Source: Pseudomonas sp. Gutcm_11s (GTDB taxonomy: Bacteria; Pseudomonadota; Gammaproteobacteria; Pseudomonadales; Pseudomonadaceae). From it: a stretch of DNA of 64,000 nt. Below the pieces are notes generated by a model. It worked only from the letters and a program-made list of their open reading frames with translations, was not told the DNA's origin and searched no databases. The stretch covers positions 194,116 to 258,115 of the forward strand of contig NZ_JAQSUW010000017.1 in NCBI RefSeq assembly GCF_028649395.1, given 5' to 3'. The position numbers were made by a program, and so were the translations under genes. Below, one piece after another: positions 9,411-19,400 of this stretch (position 1 is the stretch's first letter; each line of letters opens with the position of its first letter).

Positions 9411-11093
9411 CTAGCGCTGCCAGTCGCCGACCGGGGGCTGGCCTTGGTCTGCCTCGGCTGCCGCTGCCTCGCCCTCGCCCTCGCCCTCGCCAGCCTCCAG
9501 CACCAGGTAGGCGCTGCCGCAGAACAGCGAGTTGAGGCGCTTCATGTCGGCGATCAGCTCCAGGTGCAGGGCGCTGGTCTCGATGCTCTGCACCACCTGG
9601 CGGCTCAGGCGGCCGACGTGGGCGTGGGCCAGGCGCCGTTCCTCCTGGCGGAAGCGGCGTTTTTCCTGGAGCAGGCGCCGCGCGTTGTCGTGGTTGCCGC
9701 TGAGGAACACGTTGAGGCCCAGGCGCAGGTTGTCGCCGAGCATGCCGTGCAGGGTGCTGAGCTCCTCCAGGCCGCTGGCGGAGAAGCTGTAGTGGCGGGC
9801 GCGCTTGTGGTTGTCCAGCTTGCCGGCCATCTGCTCGATCAGGTCGCCGGCGTGCTCCAGGTTCACCGCCAGCTCGATGATCTCCGCCCAACGCCGGCTG
9901 TCATGGGCCGCCAGGTCGTCGCGGGGCATCTGCGCCAGGTACAGCTTGACCGCGTTGTATAGTGCGTCGACGTCGTCATCCAGGCGGCGTACCTCACGCC
10001 CCGCCTCCGTCGATTCCTCGCGCAGCACCTCGCCGAGGTGGCCGAGCATGCGTTCTACCAGGTCGCCGATGCGCAGGGTCTCGCGCACCGCGTTGGCCAG
10101 CGCCAGGCTCGGCGTGTCCAGCGTGGTGCGGTCGAGGTGGCGTGGTGCGGCGACGCCGACATCGCGGTTGCGCTCGGGCAGCAGCAGGCTGCACAGGCGC
10201 GCCATCAGCCCCACGCTGGGCAGCATCAGCAGGCAGCGCAGGCCGTTGTAGGCCAGGTGGAAGCCGATCACCAGGGTCGCCGCCGACCAGTCCAGTTCCT
10301 TCATCCACTCCACCAGCGGGTGCACGACCGGCAGTACCAGAAACAGGCCGAGCAGCTTGTACAGCAGGCTGCCGAGAGCCACGCGGCGCCCAGCGGCGGA
10401 CTGCATGCTGCTGTTGAGCAGGGCCAGCACGCCGCTGCCGATATTGGCGCCGATGACCAGGCCGACGGCCACCGGCAGGCCGATCACGCCGCTGCCGGCC
10501 AGGGTCGCGGTGAGCAGCACGGCGGCCAGGCTGGAGTAGGTGAGCATGGCGAACAGCGCACCGACCAGGGCGTCCAGCAGCAGGTCGCCGGTCAGCGAGG
10601 CGAACAGCGCCTCGATGCTGTGCGACTCGGCGATCGGCCGCGCCGCCTCGACGATCAGCTGCAGGGCCAGGATCAGCACGCCGAGGCCGATCGCCACCCG
10701 GCCGATCTGGCCCAGGCGGCTCTGCTTGCGCGAGAGGAACAGCACCACGCCGGCGAAGATCAGCAGCGGCGACAGCCAGGACAGGTCGAGGGTCAGCACC
10801 CGCGCCATCAGCGCGGTGCCGACGTCGGCGCCGAGCATGATCGCCAGCGCCGGGGCCAGCGCCATCAGGCCCTGGGCGACGAAGGAGGTAGTCAGCAGCG
10901 CCGTGGCGTTGCTGCTCTGCACCAGGGCGGTGACGCCGATGCCGGCGAGGAAGGCCTGCGGCCGCTTGCTCACGCTATGGCTGAGTACGCGGCGCAGCTG
11001 CGAGCCGTACACGCGCAGGATGCCGGTACGCACGATGTGCGTGCCCCACACCAGCAGGGCAATGGCGGACAGCAGGTTGAGCAGGGTGAGCAT
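9411..11093 (-). CDS. Na+/phosphate symporter family protein with PhoU-like tail
   Basis: A 560-residue inner-membrane protein. The start ATG (complement of 11091-11093) has GGAGG upstream, and MLTLLNLLSAIALLVWGTHIVRTG is a typical first segment of the family; longer in-frame starts would add an Arg-rich leader. The signature QSSNATALLTT appears near residue 52 and a second repeat with GLVIGANIGSG near 195. After the transporter half (about 1-310), a helical PhoU-like region follows (about 335-540). The end is Glu/Gly-rich (EAGEGEGEGEAAAAEA), encoded by a simple repeat near 9470. Predicted role: sodium-coupled phosphate movement; direction and regulation unknown. Confidence 0.88.
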   Translation of the reverse strand: MLTLLNLLSAIALLVWGTHIVRTGILRVYGSQLRRVLSHSVSKRPQAFLAGIGVTALVQSSNATALLTTSFVAQGLMALAPALAIMLGADVGTALMARVLTLDLSWLSPLLIFAGVVLFLSRKQSRLGQIGRVAIGLGVLILALQLIVEAARPIAESHSIEALFASLTGDLLLDALVGALFAMLTYSSLAAVLLTATLAGSGVIGLPVAVGLVIGANIGSGVLALLNSSMQSAAGRRVALGSLLYKLLGLFLVLPVVHPLVEWMKELDWSAATLVIGFHLAYNGLRCLLMLPSVGLMARLCSLLLPERNRDVGVAAPRHLDRTTLDTPSLALANAVRETLRIGDLVERMLGHLGEVLREESTEAGREVRRLDDDVDALYNAVKLYLAQMPRDDLAAHDSRRWAEIIELAVNLEHAGDLIEQMAGKLDNHKRARHYSFSASGLEELSTLHGMLGDNLRLGLNVFLSGNHDNARRLLQEKRRFRQEERRLAHAHVGRLSRQVVQSIETSALHLELIADMKRLNSLFCGSAYLVLEAGEGEGEGEAAAAEADQGQPPVGDWQR

Positions 11094-11196
11094 GGCGCAG
11101 CCTCCACGCTGGGGCTCGCTTCTTCTTCGACGGACGCGATTCTCCGGCGCCCTCCTGTTTAGCTTTAGTTGTAGATAGGAGAAGGCGCCAGCCGGT

Positions 11197-12786
11197 TCAG
11201 CCTTGTTGTTGCCGGCCGCGGAACTGCTCCACCAGCAACTGCAGGCGCTCGGCCAGGGCCGCCACGTGCTCGGCGCTGCTGCGGCTGCGACCACTGGCTG
11301 CGACGCTGCTGTGGCCGGCCTCGCGGATGCCGTCGAGATTGCGCTGGATGTCCTCGCCCACCGCGCTCTGTTCCTCCACGGCGGTGGCGATCTGCAGGCT
11401 CATGCCGCTGATCGCCTCGACCTGGCGGTTGATCCCGGCCAGTGCCTCGGCGGCCTGCAGGGCGTTGTCGACGCTGCCCTGGGCCTGGTCCTGGCTGCGC
11501 TGCATGGCCGTCACCGCCGCCGCCGTGCCCTGCTGCAGGCGTTCGATGATGCTCTGGATCTGCGCGGTGGACTGCTGGGTGCGGCTGGCCAGGCCGCGCA
11601 CCTCGTCGGCGACCACGGCGAAGCCGCGCCCGGCCTCGCCGGCGCGGGCCGCCTCGATGGCGGCGTTGAGCGCCAGCAGGTTGGTCTGCTCGGCGATGGC
11701 GTGGATCACCTCGATGACCTGGTCGATCTCCTGGCTGTGGCCCTGCAGCTGCTGGATCACCCGGTTGCCGCGCAGCACCTCGTCGGCCAGCACGGCGATC
11801 TGCCGGCGGGTCTGCTCGACCTGGCGCAGGCCGCTGTCGGTGGCGTGGTTGGCCTCGGCGGCGGCACTGGCGCTGAGCTGGGCGTGGCGCGCCACCTCCT
11901 GCACGCTGCTGGCCAGCTGGTCGACAGCGCAGGCCACCTGCTCGGTCTCCTGCTGTTGCAGCAGGCTGGCGCCGCGGTTGCAGTCCAGCGCCGCGGCCAG
12001 CTCGCCGGCATCGTCGCTGAGCTGGCGCGCCGAGTCAGCGATGCGCCCGACCATCGCCCCGGCTTCGGCCTCCAGGCTGTGCAGGGCGAAGGCGATCTGC
12101 CCGAAGCAGTCGTTGCGCCCGCTGTACACCAGCTGGCTCAGCGGGTTGTCGGCGATGCGCCGGGCCTGGCGGGTCAGCGCATCCAGCGGGCGCAGGCGCC
12201 AGTGCACCAGGCCGGCCAGGCCGGCGCCGAGCAGCGTGCCGCCGGCCAGCGCCGGCAGCAGTGGCAGGGACCCGGCCAATCCGAGCAGCGCCGCGCCGGC
12301 CAGCGGCCCGGCTGCCACCAGCAGGGCCAGGCTGCCGATCGCGCTCAGGCGTGGCGGGCGCAGCGCGCGTGGCGTCTGCCCGGCGGCCAGGGCGCGGTAC
12401 AGCGGCTCGGCGCGCTCGACCAGTGCCGGCGCGGCATGGTTGCGCACCGACTGGTACTCCACCACTGCGCCGCCGCGCACCACCGGGGTGGCGAAGGCGC
12501 TGACCCAGTAGTGGTCGCCGTTCTTGCAGCGGTTCTTCACCAGGCCCATCCACGAGCGCCCGCCCTTGAGCGTCTGCCACAGGTGAGCGAAGGCTGCCGC
12601 CGGCATGTCCGGGTGGCGCACTTGGTTGTGGCTGTGGCCGAGCAGTTCGGCCTCGCTGAAGCCGCTGACCGCGACGAAGTCCGGGTTGACGTAGGTGACC
12701 ACGCCCTTGAGGTCGGTGGTGGAGAGGATGTTGGCGCGCGGGTCGACCGCCACTTCACGCTGGCTGATCGGCAGGTTGAGCTTCAT
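11197..12786 (-). CDS. aer: Aer-type aerotaxis receptor (PAS-MCP)
   Basis: A 529-residue receptor. An N-terminal PAS domain (about 15-115) retains R57, H58 and W79, which in E. coli Aer lie in the FAD pocket and occur at the same numbers. A hydrophobic stretch (about 148-195) forms the membrane anchor, with no large periplasmic domain. A short HAMP-like region is followed by the MCP signalling domain with tip AEQTNLLALNAAIEAARAG. Its ATG overlaps the stop of the upstream globin-GGDEF-EAL gene (ATGA), so translation is probably coupled. Role: energy or redox taxis. The flavin residues make Aer more likely than a generic PAS-MCP. Confidence 0.88.
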   Translation of the reverse strand: MKLNLPISQREVAVDPRANILSTTDLKGVVTYVNPDFVAVSGFSEAELLGHSHNQVRHPDMPAAAFAHLWQTLKGGRSWMGLVKNRCKNGDHYWVSAFATPVVRGGAVVEYQSVRNHAAPALVERAEPLYRALAAGQTPRALRPPRLSAIGSLALLVAAGPLAGAALLGLAGSLPLLPALAGGTLLGAGLAGLVHWRLRPLDALTRQARRIADNPLSQLVYSGRNDCFGQIAFALHSLEAEAGAMVGRIADSARQLSDDAGELAAALDCNRGASLLQQQETEQVACAVDQLASSVQEVARHAQLSASAAAEANHATDSGLRQVEQTRRQIAVLADEVLRGNRVIQQLQGHSQEIDQVIEVIHAIAEQTNLLALNAAIEAARAGEAGRGFAVVADEVRGLASRTQQSTAQIQSIIERLQQGTAAAVTAMQRSQDQAQGSVDNALQAAEALAGINRQVEAISGMSLQIATAVEEQSAVGEDIQRNLDGIREAGHSSVAASGRSRSSAEHVAALAERLQLLVEQFRGRQQQG

Positions 12787-15029
12787 GGCTGGATTTCCCA
12801 GGGTTGGGTGGATTCGGGCAACAGGCCCCAGAGGCCTTCGCAACAGGTGTCGGCGCTGAACAGGCACTGCAGCTCGGCGGCCGGCCGCGGCCGGCTGAAC
12901 CAGTAGCCCTGGGCCAGGCGGCAGCTCTCGTGGTGGAGGAAGTCGAGCTGCTCGTCGCGCTCCACGCCCTCGGCCACCACTTCCAGGCCCAGGCTGCGGC
13001 CGAGGCCGATGATGGCGCGGCTGATCGCCCGCGATTCGGCGTCGGCGCCGTCGATGAAGCTCTTGTCGACCTTGAGGATGTGCAGCGGGAAGCGCTTGAG
13101 GTAGCCCAGCGACGAGTAGCCAGTGCCGAAGTCGTCCAGCGCCAGGCGCACGCCCAGGCTGCCCAGCTCGCGCAGGGCGATCAGGGTGGCGGTGCAGTCG
13201 CGCATCAGCTGGCTCTCGGTGATCTCCAGCACCAGGCTGGAGGGCGCCAGGCCGCTGTCCATGAGGATGTCGGTGAGGCGGGCGACGAAGTCGTCCTGCT
13301 GCAGCTGGCGGCTGGACAGGTTGACCGAGCAGCGCAGGTGCTCCTGGCCTGCCAGCTGCCAGGCGCGCACCTGGCGGCAGGCCTCGCGCAGCACCCAGTC
13401 GCCGACCCGCAGAATCTCGCCGGATTCCTCCAGCGAGGGGATGAACTCCTGTGGCTGGATCAGCTGGCCGCCGTGCTGCCAGCGCAGCAGCGCCTCGACC
13501 GCGACCAACCGTGGCTGGCCCTGGTCGATGCGGCAGATCGGCTGGTAATGCAGGACGAACTCGTCGCGCTGCAGGGCCTGGCCGAGTGCGCTCTCCAGCT
13601 CCAGCTGGCGCCGTGCGGCGGCCTGCAGCTCCTGGCTGTAGCGCGCGTACTGCGCCTTGCCGGCCTGCTTGGCGCGGTACAGGGCAAGGTCGGCGGCCTG
13701 CAGTGCCTCGGCCGGATCGGCGCTGGCGCGCAGGCCGGCGACGCCGATGCTGGCGCTGACCACCAGGGTCTGCTCGCCCAGGTGCAGCGGGTGGTGCAGG
13801 GCCTCGAGCATGCGCTGCGCCACCTGCTCGGCGTCGGCCATGCTGGCCAGGTCGTTGAGCAGCACGACGAATTCGTCGCCGCCGAAGCGGAACAGGTGGT
13901 CGCCGGGACGCAGGCAGTGCTGCAGGCGGCGGCCGACCTCCACCAGCACCTGGTCGCCGCTGTGGTGGCCGAGGCTGTCGTTGATCAGCTTGAAGCGGTC
14001 GAGGTCGACGAACAGCAGCGCGGCCTGGCGCGCACCGGGCTTGGCCAACTGCTGCAGGGTCTGCTTGAGCAGCTCGTCGAGGCGCAGGCGGTTGGCCAGG
14101 CCGGTCAGCGGATCGTGGCGCGCGGCGTGCTGCAGCTGGTGCTCGACCATCTTGCGCGCGCTGATGTCGGTCTGCGAACCGGCCATACGTCGCTGGCCGT
14201 CCGGGTCCAGTTCGACCACGCCGCGCGCCAGCACCCACAGGTAGTCGCCGCGCCGGCGGCGCATGCGGTACTCGTGGTGCAGCAGCGCGGTGCGTCCACC
14301 GAGGTGCGCGTCGATGGCCTGGCGCAGGCCCGGCAGGTCGTCCGGGTGGACCCGCGAGAACCAGGCCGCGCAACCCTCGCCGAGGGCGTCGCGGCTGAGC
14401 TCGAGCATCTGCGCCCAGCGCTCGGAGACGTACAGGCGGTCGTGTTCCAGGTGCCAGTCCCACAATCCGTCGTTGGCCCCGCGCAAGGCGCGGGCGAAGC
14501 GTGCCTCGCTGTCTTCCAGGGCACGGCGCTGGGCGGCGCCGTAGGTGTCGATGGCCAGGGTCATGTCGAAGAACACCGCCTTGAGCAGGCTGGCGAACAG
14601 CTCGGCGTGCGGGTGGTCGTGGAACAGCGCGTCGTGCATGGCGTCCAGGTACAGGCGGTAGCCGGCCAGGTACCACTTGGGCTCGACCCCGGCCAGCTGG
14701 TGGATCAGGCCGATACGCAGGCGCCCGTTGAGATAGTCGTGGTCGTAGGGGCCGCGCCACAGGCGCTGGTAGTAGTCGAGCTGGCTGTGCTTGAGGTTGG
14801 CGACCTGCTGCTCGTCGTTGAGCAGCGCGGCCGGGCCCATGAAGCGCCCCAGGTGCTGGTACAGGCGGTCGACGAACACCAGGTGCGCGCTGCTCACCTC
14901 GTCCGCCCCGCCGTTCAGACGCTGCGGGTCGGCGTGTCCCCAGTCGAGCAGGCGCAGGCGCTCGCGAATCTCCCGGTCATCCAGGCCGATCCGTCCGATC
15001 AGGTCCTGCAGGCTTTCCTCTGACTTCAT
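12783..15029 (-). CDS. Globin-coupled sensor diguanylate cyclase/phosphodiesterase
   Basis: A 748-residue, apparently soluble signalling enzyme. Residues 1-165 are a protoglobin (globin-coupled sensor) domain; H110 in GLIHQLAGVEPKWYL is the expected proximal haem ligand. A PAS domain follows (about 175-295), then GGDEF (about 305-470) with an intact GGDEF at 383-387 and an RxxD inhibitory site (R374-D377), then EAL (about 485-730) with EAL at 512-514, DDFGTG at 632-637 and QGYWFSRP near 707. Both catalytic halves look competent for making and degrading c-di-GMP, probably gated by O2, NO or CO at the haem. The start at 15029 is chosen because AAGGGAT precedes it. Coupled to aer by ATGA overlap. 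Confidence 0.9.
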   Translation of the reverse strand: MKSEESLQDLIGRIGLDDREIRERLRLLDWGHADPQRLNGGADEVSSAHLVFVDRLYQHLGRFMGPAALLNDEQQVANLKHSQLDYYQRLWRGPYDHDYLNGRLRIGLIHQLAGVEPKWYLAGYRLYLDAMHDALFHDHPHAELFASLLKAVFFDMTLAIDTYGAAQRRALEDSEARFARALRGANDGLWDWHLEHDRLYVSERWAQMLELSRDALGEGCAAWFSRVHPDDLPGLRQAIDAHLGGRTALLHHEYRMRRRRGDYLWVLARGVVELDPDGQRRMAGSQTDISARKMVEHQLQHAARHDPLTGLANRLRLDELLKQTLQQLAKPGARQAALLFVDLDRFKLINDSLGHHSGDQVLVEVGRRLQHCLRPGDHLFRFGGDEFVVLLNDLASMADAEQVAQRMLEALHHPLHLGEQTLVVSASIGVAGLRASADPAEALQAADLALYRAKQAGKAQYARYSQELQAAARRQLELESALGQALQRDEFVLHYQPICRIDQGQPRLVAVEALLRWQHGGQLIQPQEFIPSLEESGEILRVGDWVLREACRQVRAWQLAGQEHLRCSVNLSSRQLQQDDFVARLTDILMDSGLAPSSLVLEITESQLMRDCTATLIALRELGSLGVRLALDDFGTGYSSLGYLKRFPLHILKVDKSFIDGADAESRAISRAIIGLGRSLGLEVVAEGVERDEQLDFLHHESCRLAQGYWFSRPRPAAELQCLFSADTCCEGLWGLLPESTQPWEIQP

Positions 15030-15062
15030 GGCATATCCCTTCCACTGCTTTTCTGCGGGCAC

Positions 15063-15083
15063 AAAAAAAGCGCCGCACGGCGC
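15063..15083 (-). terminator. Rho-independent terminator after the small Anr-linked gene
   Basis: On the minus strand, GCGCC-GTGC-GGCGC-type stem (15070-15083) is followed by seven T residues (complement of 15063-15069). It lies between the 98-residue gene and the globin-GGDEF-EAL gene, so it may separate or attenuate them. Confidence 0.75.
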
Positions 15084-15193
15084 ATCCCCGGGGGAACGCG
15101 ACGTCGCGGCGCTTCGTCTTGCAGGCCCATTCGTCCTGCCCGGCAAAGCCGGTCTCCACCTTGCGGCGGAACCTCGATAACGGCGGTTCTACC

Positions 15194-15490
15194 TCATTCG
15201 GGTGGTGCTGACAATTCGACCAACAATTGCTCCAGGCGCCGGCGCAGCAGGCCCAGCTCGCGGGAGCGGAAGGCATGGCGGGTACGTTCGAGGGTGGCGA
15301 CGGTGTCGTTCAGGGCATCCTTCATCCGCGCCGCGAGGTCCATTTCGGCATCGTTCAGCCAGCGGCACAGCGGCGCCTGGCTGCAGTCTTGCGGGCTCTC
15401 GATCACCTCGCAGTGGCCGAGCAGATGGCGCAACTCACAGGCTAGCTGTGGGTCGCTACAGGCGATGCGTAAGGGACCGGGGGTAGTCAT
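15194..15490 (-). CDS. Small protein of unknown function
   Basis: A 98-residue protein that I do not recognise. The N-terminal half has three cysteines (residues 10, 27 and 35, plus one near 42) and the C-terminal half is a charged amphipathic helix (TLERTRHAFRSRELGLLRRR), which could form a coiled coil. There is no signal peptide or membrane segment. The ribosome-binding site is weak (TTGAAATGCC). Its promoter region contains an Anr-like box centred about 65 bases upstream of the ATG, and a clear terminator follows the gene, both of which support a real gene. The cysteines and control suggest a role in low-oxygen conditions, but that is inference. Confidence 0.65.
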   Translation of the reverse strand: MTTPGPLRIACSDPQLACELRHLLGHCEVIESPQDCSQAPLCRWLNDAEMDLAARMKDALNDTVATLERTRHAFRSRELGLLRRRLEQLLVELSAPPE

Positions 15491-15520
15491 GGCATTTCAA
15501 TGGCATCAGAGGATGCCGCG

Positions 15521-15562
15521 ACCTTAGGGGTAGGTCGGCGAAGGGCCATTGATCTGCGTCAA
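15521..15562 (-). promoter_or_regulatory. Anr/Fnr-type box and -10 for the small gene
   Basis: Read on the minus strand, TTGAC-GCAG-ATCAA (complement of 15549-15562 region) is a near-perfect Anr/FNR box (consensus TTGAT-N4-ATCAA). A -10-like TAAGGT lies at the complement of about 15522-15527, giving the class II spacing in which the box replaces the -35. Anaerobic or low-oxygen activation of the downstream gene is expected. Confidence 0.65.
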
Positions 15563-15614
15563 GCGGCCCACCGAAGCACCCGGCCGCCCATCGGCAACCG
15601 GGTGCGCGGGCACA

Positions 15615-16352
15615 TCAGCGGCGCAGTTTGGCCAGCAGGCGGAGGATTTCCAGGTACAGCCAGACCAGGGTCACCAGCAGGCCGAAGGCGGCGTACCACT
15701 CCATGTATTTCGGGCACTGCTGCTCGACGCCCTGCTCGATGAAGTCGAAATCCAGCACCAGGTTGAGCGCGGCGATCACCACCACGAACAGGCTGAAGCA
15801 GATGCCCAGCACGCCGCTCTCATGGATGAAGGGAATCGACAGGTCGGTGAACAGGCGCAGGCCCAGGTTGACCAAGTACAGCAGGGCGATGGCGCCGGTG
15901 GCGGCGACCACGCCGAGCTTGAAGTTCTCGGTGGCGCGGATCAGTCCGCTGCGATACGCGGCCAGCAGGCAGAACAGGGTGCCGAAGGTCAGCGCTACCG
16001 CCTGCATGACGATGCCCGGGTACTTGGCCTCATAGAACGCCGAGATGGCGCCGACGAACACGCCTTCGACCAGTGCATACAGCGGCGCCACGATGGGTGC
16101 GCTGCGCTTGGCGAAGATGATGATCAGCGACAGCACCAGGCCGGCGATGGCGCTGCCGATCACCAGCGGAAACAGGCTGGCGGCGCCTTCGGGGTTGCTG
16201 AAATAGCGGCTCCACACCCACAGCGCCGGGATCAGCATCAGCGCCAGCAGCATCGCGGTCTTGTTGACCGTGCCGCCAAGGGTCATCGGATCGGGGGAAA
16301 CCTCCAGGTTGCTGAAGGCTTTTTCGGATAGCGAGGGATTGCCAGATGCCAT
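15615..16352 (-). CDS. Bax inhibitor-1/YccA family membrane protein
   Basis: A 245-residue protein with seven predicted membrane segments after a polar N-terminus of about 28 residues; segments include AMLLALMLIPALWVW, LFPLVIGSAIAGLVLSLIII and ALNLVLDFDFIEQG. The FIEQGVE motif in the last third is typical of the Bax inhibitor-1 (YccA/BI-1) family. Family members have been described as calcium-leak channels or FtsH modulators; which role applies here is unknown. Located alone between the Anr-linked gene and recC, and transcribed away from recC with about 110 bases between starts. Confidence 0.85.
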   Translation of the reverse strand: MASGNPSLSEKAFSNLEVSPDPMTLGGTVNKTAMLLALMLIPALWVWSRYFSNPEGAASLFPLVIGSAIAGLVLSLIIIFAKRSAPIVAPLYALVEGVFVGAISAFYEAKYPGIVMQAVALTFGTLFCLLAAYRSGLIRATENFKLGVVAATGAIALLYLVNLGLRLFTDLSIPFIHESGVLGICFSLFVVVIAALNLVLDFDFIEQGVEQQCPKYMEWYAAFGLLVTLVWLYLEILRLLAKLRR

Positions 16353-16462
16353 GTTGCGCTCCTTGCGTCGTTGTTATGTTGGCGCTGGCACGGTAGCAAA
16401 AAAGCCGCATCTCCAGTGCTTCTTGTTAACCTTGCCGGCAGTCCATTCGCCGACACTCTTCG

Positions 16463-19400
16463 ATGCTCAGCCTGTACCACGCCCCCGACCTGGAAACCCT
16501 CGGCCTGCTGGCCTGCAAGCTGCTCGCCCAGCCGCAGGCGGACGTGCTGGCGCCCGCGCGGGTGGTGGTGCCGAGCCAGGGCATCGGTCGTTGGCTGACG
16601 CTGCAGCTGGCGCGCGAGCAGGGCATCGCCATGCACCTCGATGTGCAGCTGCCGTCCAGCTTCGTCTGGGGCCTGGCGCGCCAGGTGCTCGGCGCCCTGC
16701 CCGAGCAGTCGGCATTCAACCCGCAGGCGATGACCTGGCGCCTTTACGACTGGTTGTGCGAGCCGGCCAACCTGGCGCGTGCCGAGCGCCTGGAGCGCTA
16801 CCTGGCAGACGGCGACGAGCGTCGCCGTCTGGCCCTGGCGGCGAAGATTGCCGACGTGTTCGACCAGTACCTGCTCTATCGCGATGACTGGCTGGCTGCC
16901 TGGGAACGTGGCGAGCTGTGCGGGCTGGGCGCCGACGAAGCCTGGCAGGCGCTGCTCTGGGCTGAACTGACCAAGGACGGCCACCCGCACCGCGCGCGCC
17001 TGCTCGGCGAGCTGCTGGCGCGGCTGCATTCCAATCAGCCCATCGCCGAGATGCCCGAACGCCTGCTGGTGTTCGGCATCAGCTCGCTGCCGCCGCATCA
17101 CCTGCGCGTGCTGGAAGGGCTGGCGCGGCACACCGACGTCATCGTCTTCGCCCTCAACCCTTGCCGCGAGGCTTGGGGCGAGATCCGAGACGTACGCGAG
17201 CTGGCGCAGCAGCCGGAATCCAGCCCCGAGGACTGGTACCTCGACGTCGGCCATCCGCTGCTGGCCAGCCTGGGCAAGCAGGGCCGCGACTTCTTCGATA
17301 GCCTGCTCGGGCAGATCGCCGAGGAAAACGGCATCTACCCGCAGGACGCCGAGCTGGCCGACGACAGCCTGCTGCATGCCCTGCAGCAGGACATCCTGCG
17401 CCTGCGCACCCGTACCGCAGATGAGCGCCTGGCGCTGCGCGTGGACGACCGCTCGCTGGAGCTGCATATCGCCCACTCGCCGCTGCGCGAGGTGGAAATC
17501 CTGCATGACCAGCTGCTCGCCCGCTTTGCCGCAGAGCCCCACCTGAGCCCGGACCAGGTGGTGGTGCTGACCCCGGATATCGAACGCTACGCGCCCTACA
17601 TCGAGGCGGTCTTCGCCCGCCGCGAGGGCGCGCCGTACGTGCCCTACAGCCTGGCCGACCGCAGCCTGCGCGCCGAGACGCCGCTGATCGAGGCCTTTCT
17701 CGGTCTGCTCAGCCTGCCGGAGAGCCGCTTCGCCGCCGAAGAGATCCTCGCCTGGCTGGAACAGCCGGCCATCGCCCGCCGCGCCGGCATCGAGGCCGAA
17801 GACCTGCCGCTGCTGCGCGACTGGCTGCGCCAAGCCGGCGTGCGCTGGGGTCGCGACGCCGGCCACCGTGGCGCCCTCGATTTGCCCGCCGATGACGCCT
17901 TCACCTGGCGCCAGGGCCTGGACCGCCTGCTGCTCGGCTTCGCCGCGCCGCCGCAACTGGCCGCCGATGGCGTGCCGCTGCTCGGCGACAGCTTGCCACT
18001 GGACGCCCTAGAAGGCGCCCGCGCCCAGCTGCTCGGGCGCCTGTGCGCCTTCGTCGAACAGCTCGCCGGCCTGGCCGAGCGTCTGCAGCGTGACCGCCCG
18101 CTGGCCGACTGGGCGCTGGACCTGCAGGGCCTGATCGACGCGCTGTTCGACGAGCGTGAGTCCGGCGACACCTTGTTGCTGCTCAGTCAGGCCTGCGCGG
18201 CGCTGGCGCGCCAGGCGGAGGATTCCGCCATCGCCCGCCCGGTCGAACTGGCCCTGGTGCGCCAGCAGCTCGGCGCGGCGCTGGAGAGCGGCAGCGGCGC
18301 CTCGGGCTTCCTCACCGGTGCGGTGACCTTCTGCACCATGGTGCCGATGCGTAGCCTGCCGTTCCGCCTGGTCTGCCTGCTCGGCCTGGACGACGGCGCC
18401 CTGCCCCGGCGCACGCCGGCCGCCGGCTTCGACCTGATCGCCAAGCGGCCACGCCGTGGCGACCGCGCGCGGCGTCTGGACGACCGCTACCTGTTCCTCG
18501 AAACCCTGCTCAGCGCCCGTGACGGCCTGTATCTGAGCTATGTCGGCCGCGACCCGCGCGACAACGCCGAGCTGCCGCCCTCGGTGCTGGTCAGCGAGCT
18601 GCTGGAGGCGGTGGACATGACCGCCATGGCCGCCAGCGGCCAGGCCTCGGCGCAGGTCACCATCGAGCATCCGCTGCAGCCCTTCTCCCCCGGCAACTTC
18701 GAGCAGGCCGGTGCGCGGCGTGGTTTTGCCGGTGCCTGGTTCCGCGCCGCCCAGCGCCTGGCCGAGGCGCCGGCGGCCAACCCGCCGCCCTTCATCCAGC
18801 GCCTGCCGGAGCCGAATGCCGATTGGTTGGTAATTGAGCCCAGTCAGTTGCTCTACTGCTTCAAACACCCGGCGCGCTTCCTGCTGGAGCAGCGCCTGGG
18901 CCTGCGCCTGGCCGATGCCGACGAGGCGATTGCCGCCGACGAACCCTTCGCCCTCGAAGGCCCGGCGCGGCGCGGCCTGCGCCAGCTGGCCCTGCAGGCG
19001 GTGGAGCGTGGCTGGTCCGAGGAGCAGGAGCGGCGCATTGCCCGCGCCGCCGGTTGGCTGCCGCCCGGCGAGCTGGGCCATGCCCTGTGGGGCAAGCAGC
19101 GCGGCCCGGTGCGCGCCTTCGCCCCGCGCCTGTTCGAGGCCCGCCCCGAGGAGGCTCCCGAGCCGCTGCTGGTGGATATCCAGCTGGCCGGCGTGCGCGT
19201 GCATGGCTGGCTCGATGGCGTCACCTCCAGCGGCCTGTTCGACTGGCGCCTGGCCGCCCCCGGCGCCTGGGACCTGCCTGGCTTCTGGCTGCGCCACCTG
19301 CTGCTGAACATCGCCGCGACATCGGCCATCGCCCGCGACAGCCTGCTGGTGTCGCCGGCCGGCGACTGGCAGCTGGGCCCGCTGAGCGACGCCCGCGTGC

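Noticed and set aside
9455..9500. Short tandem repeat (CTCGCC units) as a regulatory or contingency locus
   Set aside because: It encodes the Gly/Glu-rich tail of the Na/Pi symporter in frame with hexameric periodicity; length change would not break the gene.
11197..14760. Single 1187-codon minus-strand frame covering the Aer gene and upstream
   Set aside because: Only its last 529 codons are a gene (start 12786); the upstream part is out of frame with the real globin-GGDEF-EAL gene and is Arg/Pro/Ala-rich noise.
12804..15023. 739-codon open frame on the plus strand opposite the globin-GGDEF-EAL gene
   Set aside because: It is the GC-driven antisense shadow of a gene whose domains and catalytic residues are all intact; its translation is low-complexity, rich in Q, A, V and H, with no family features.
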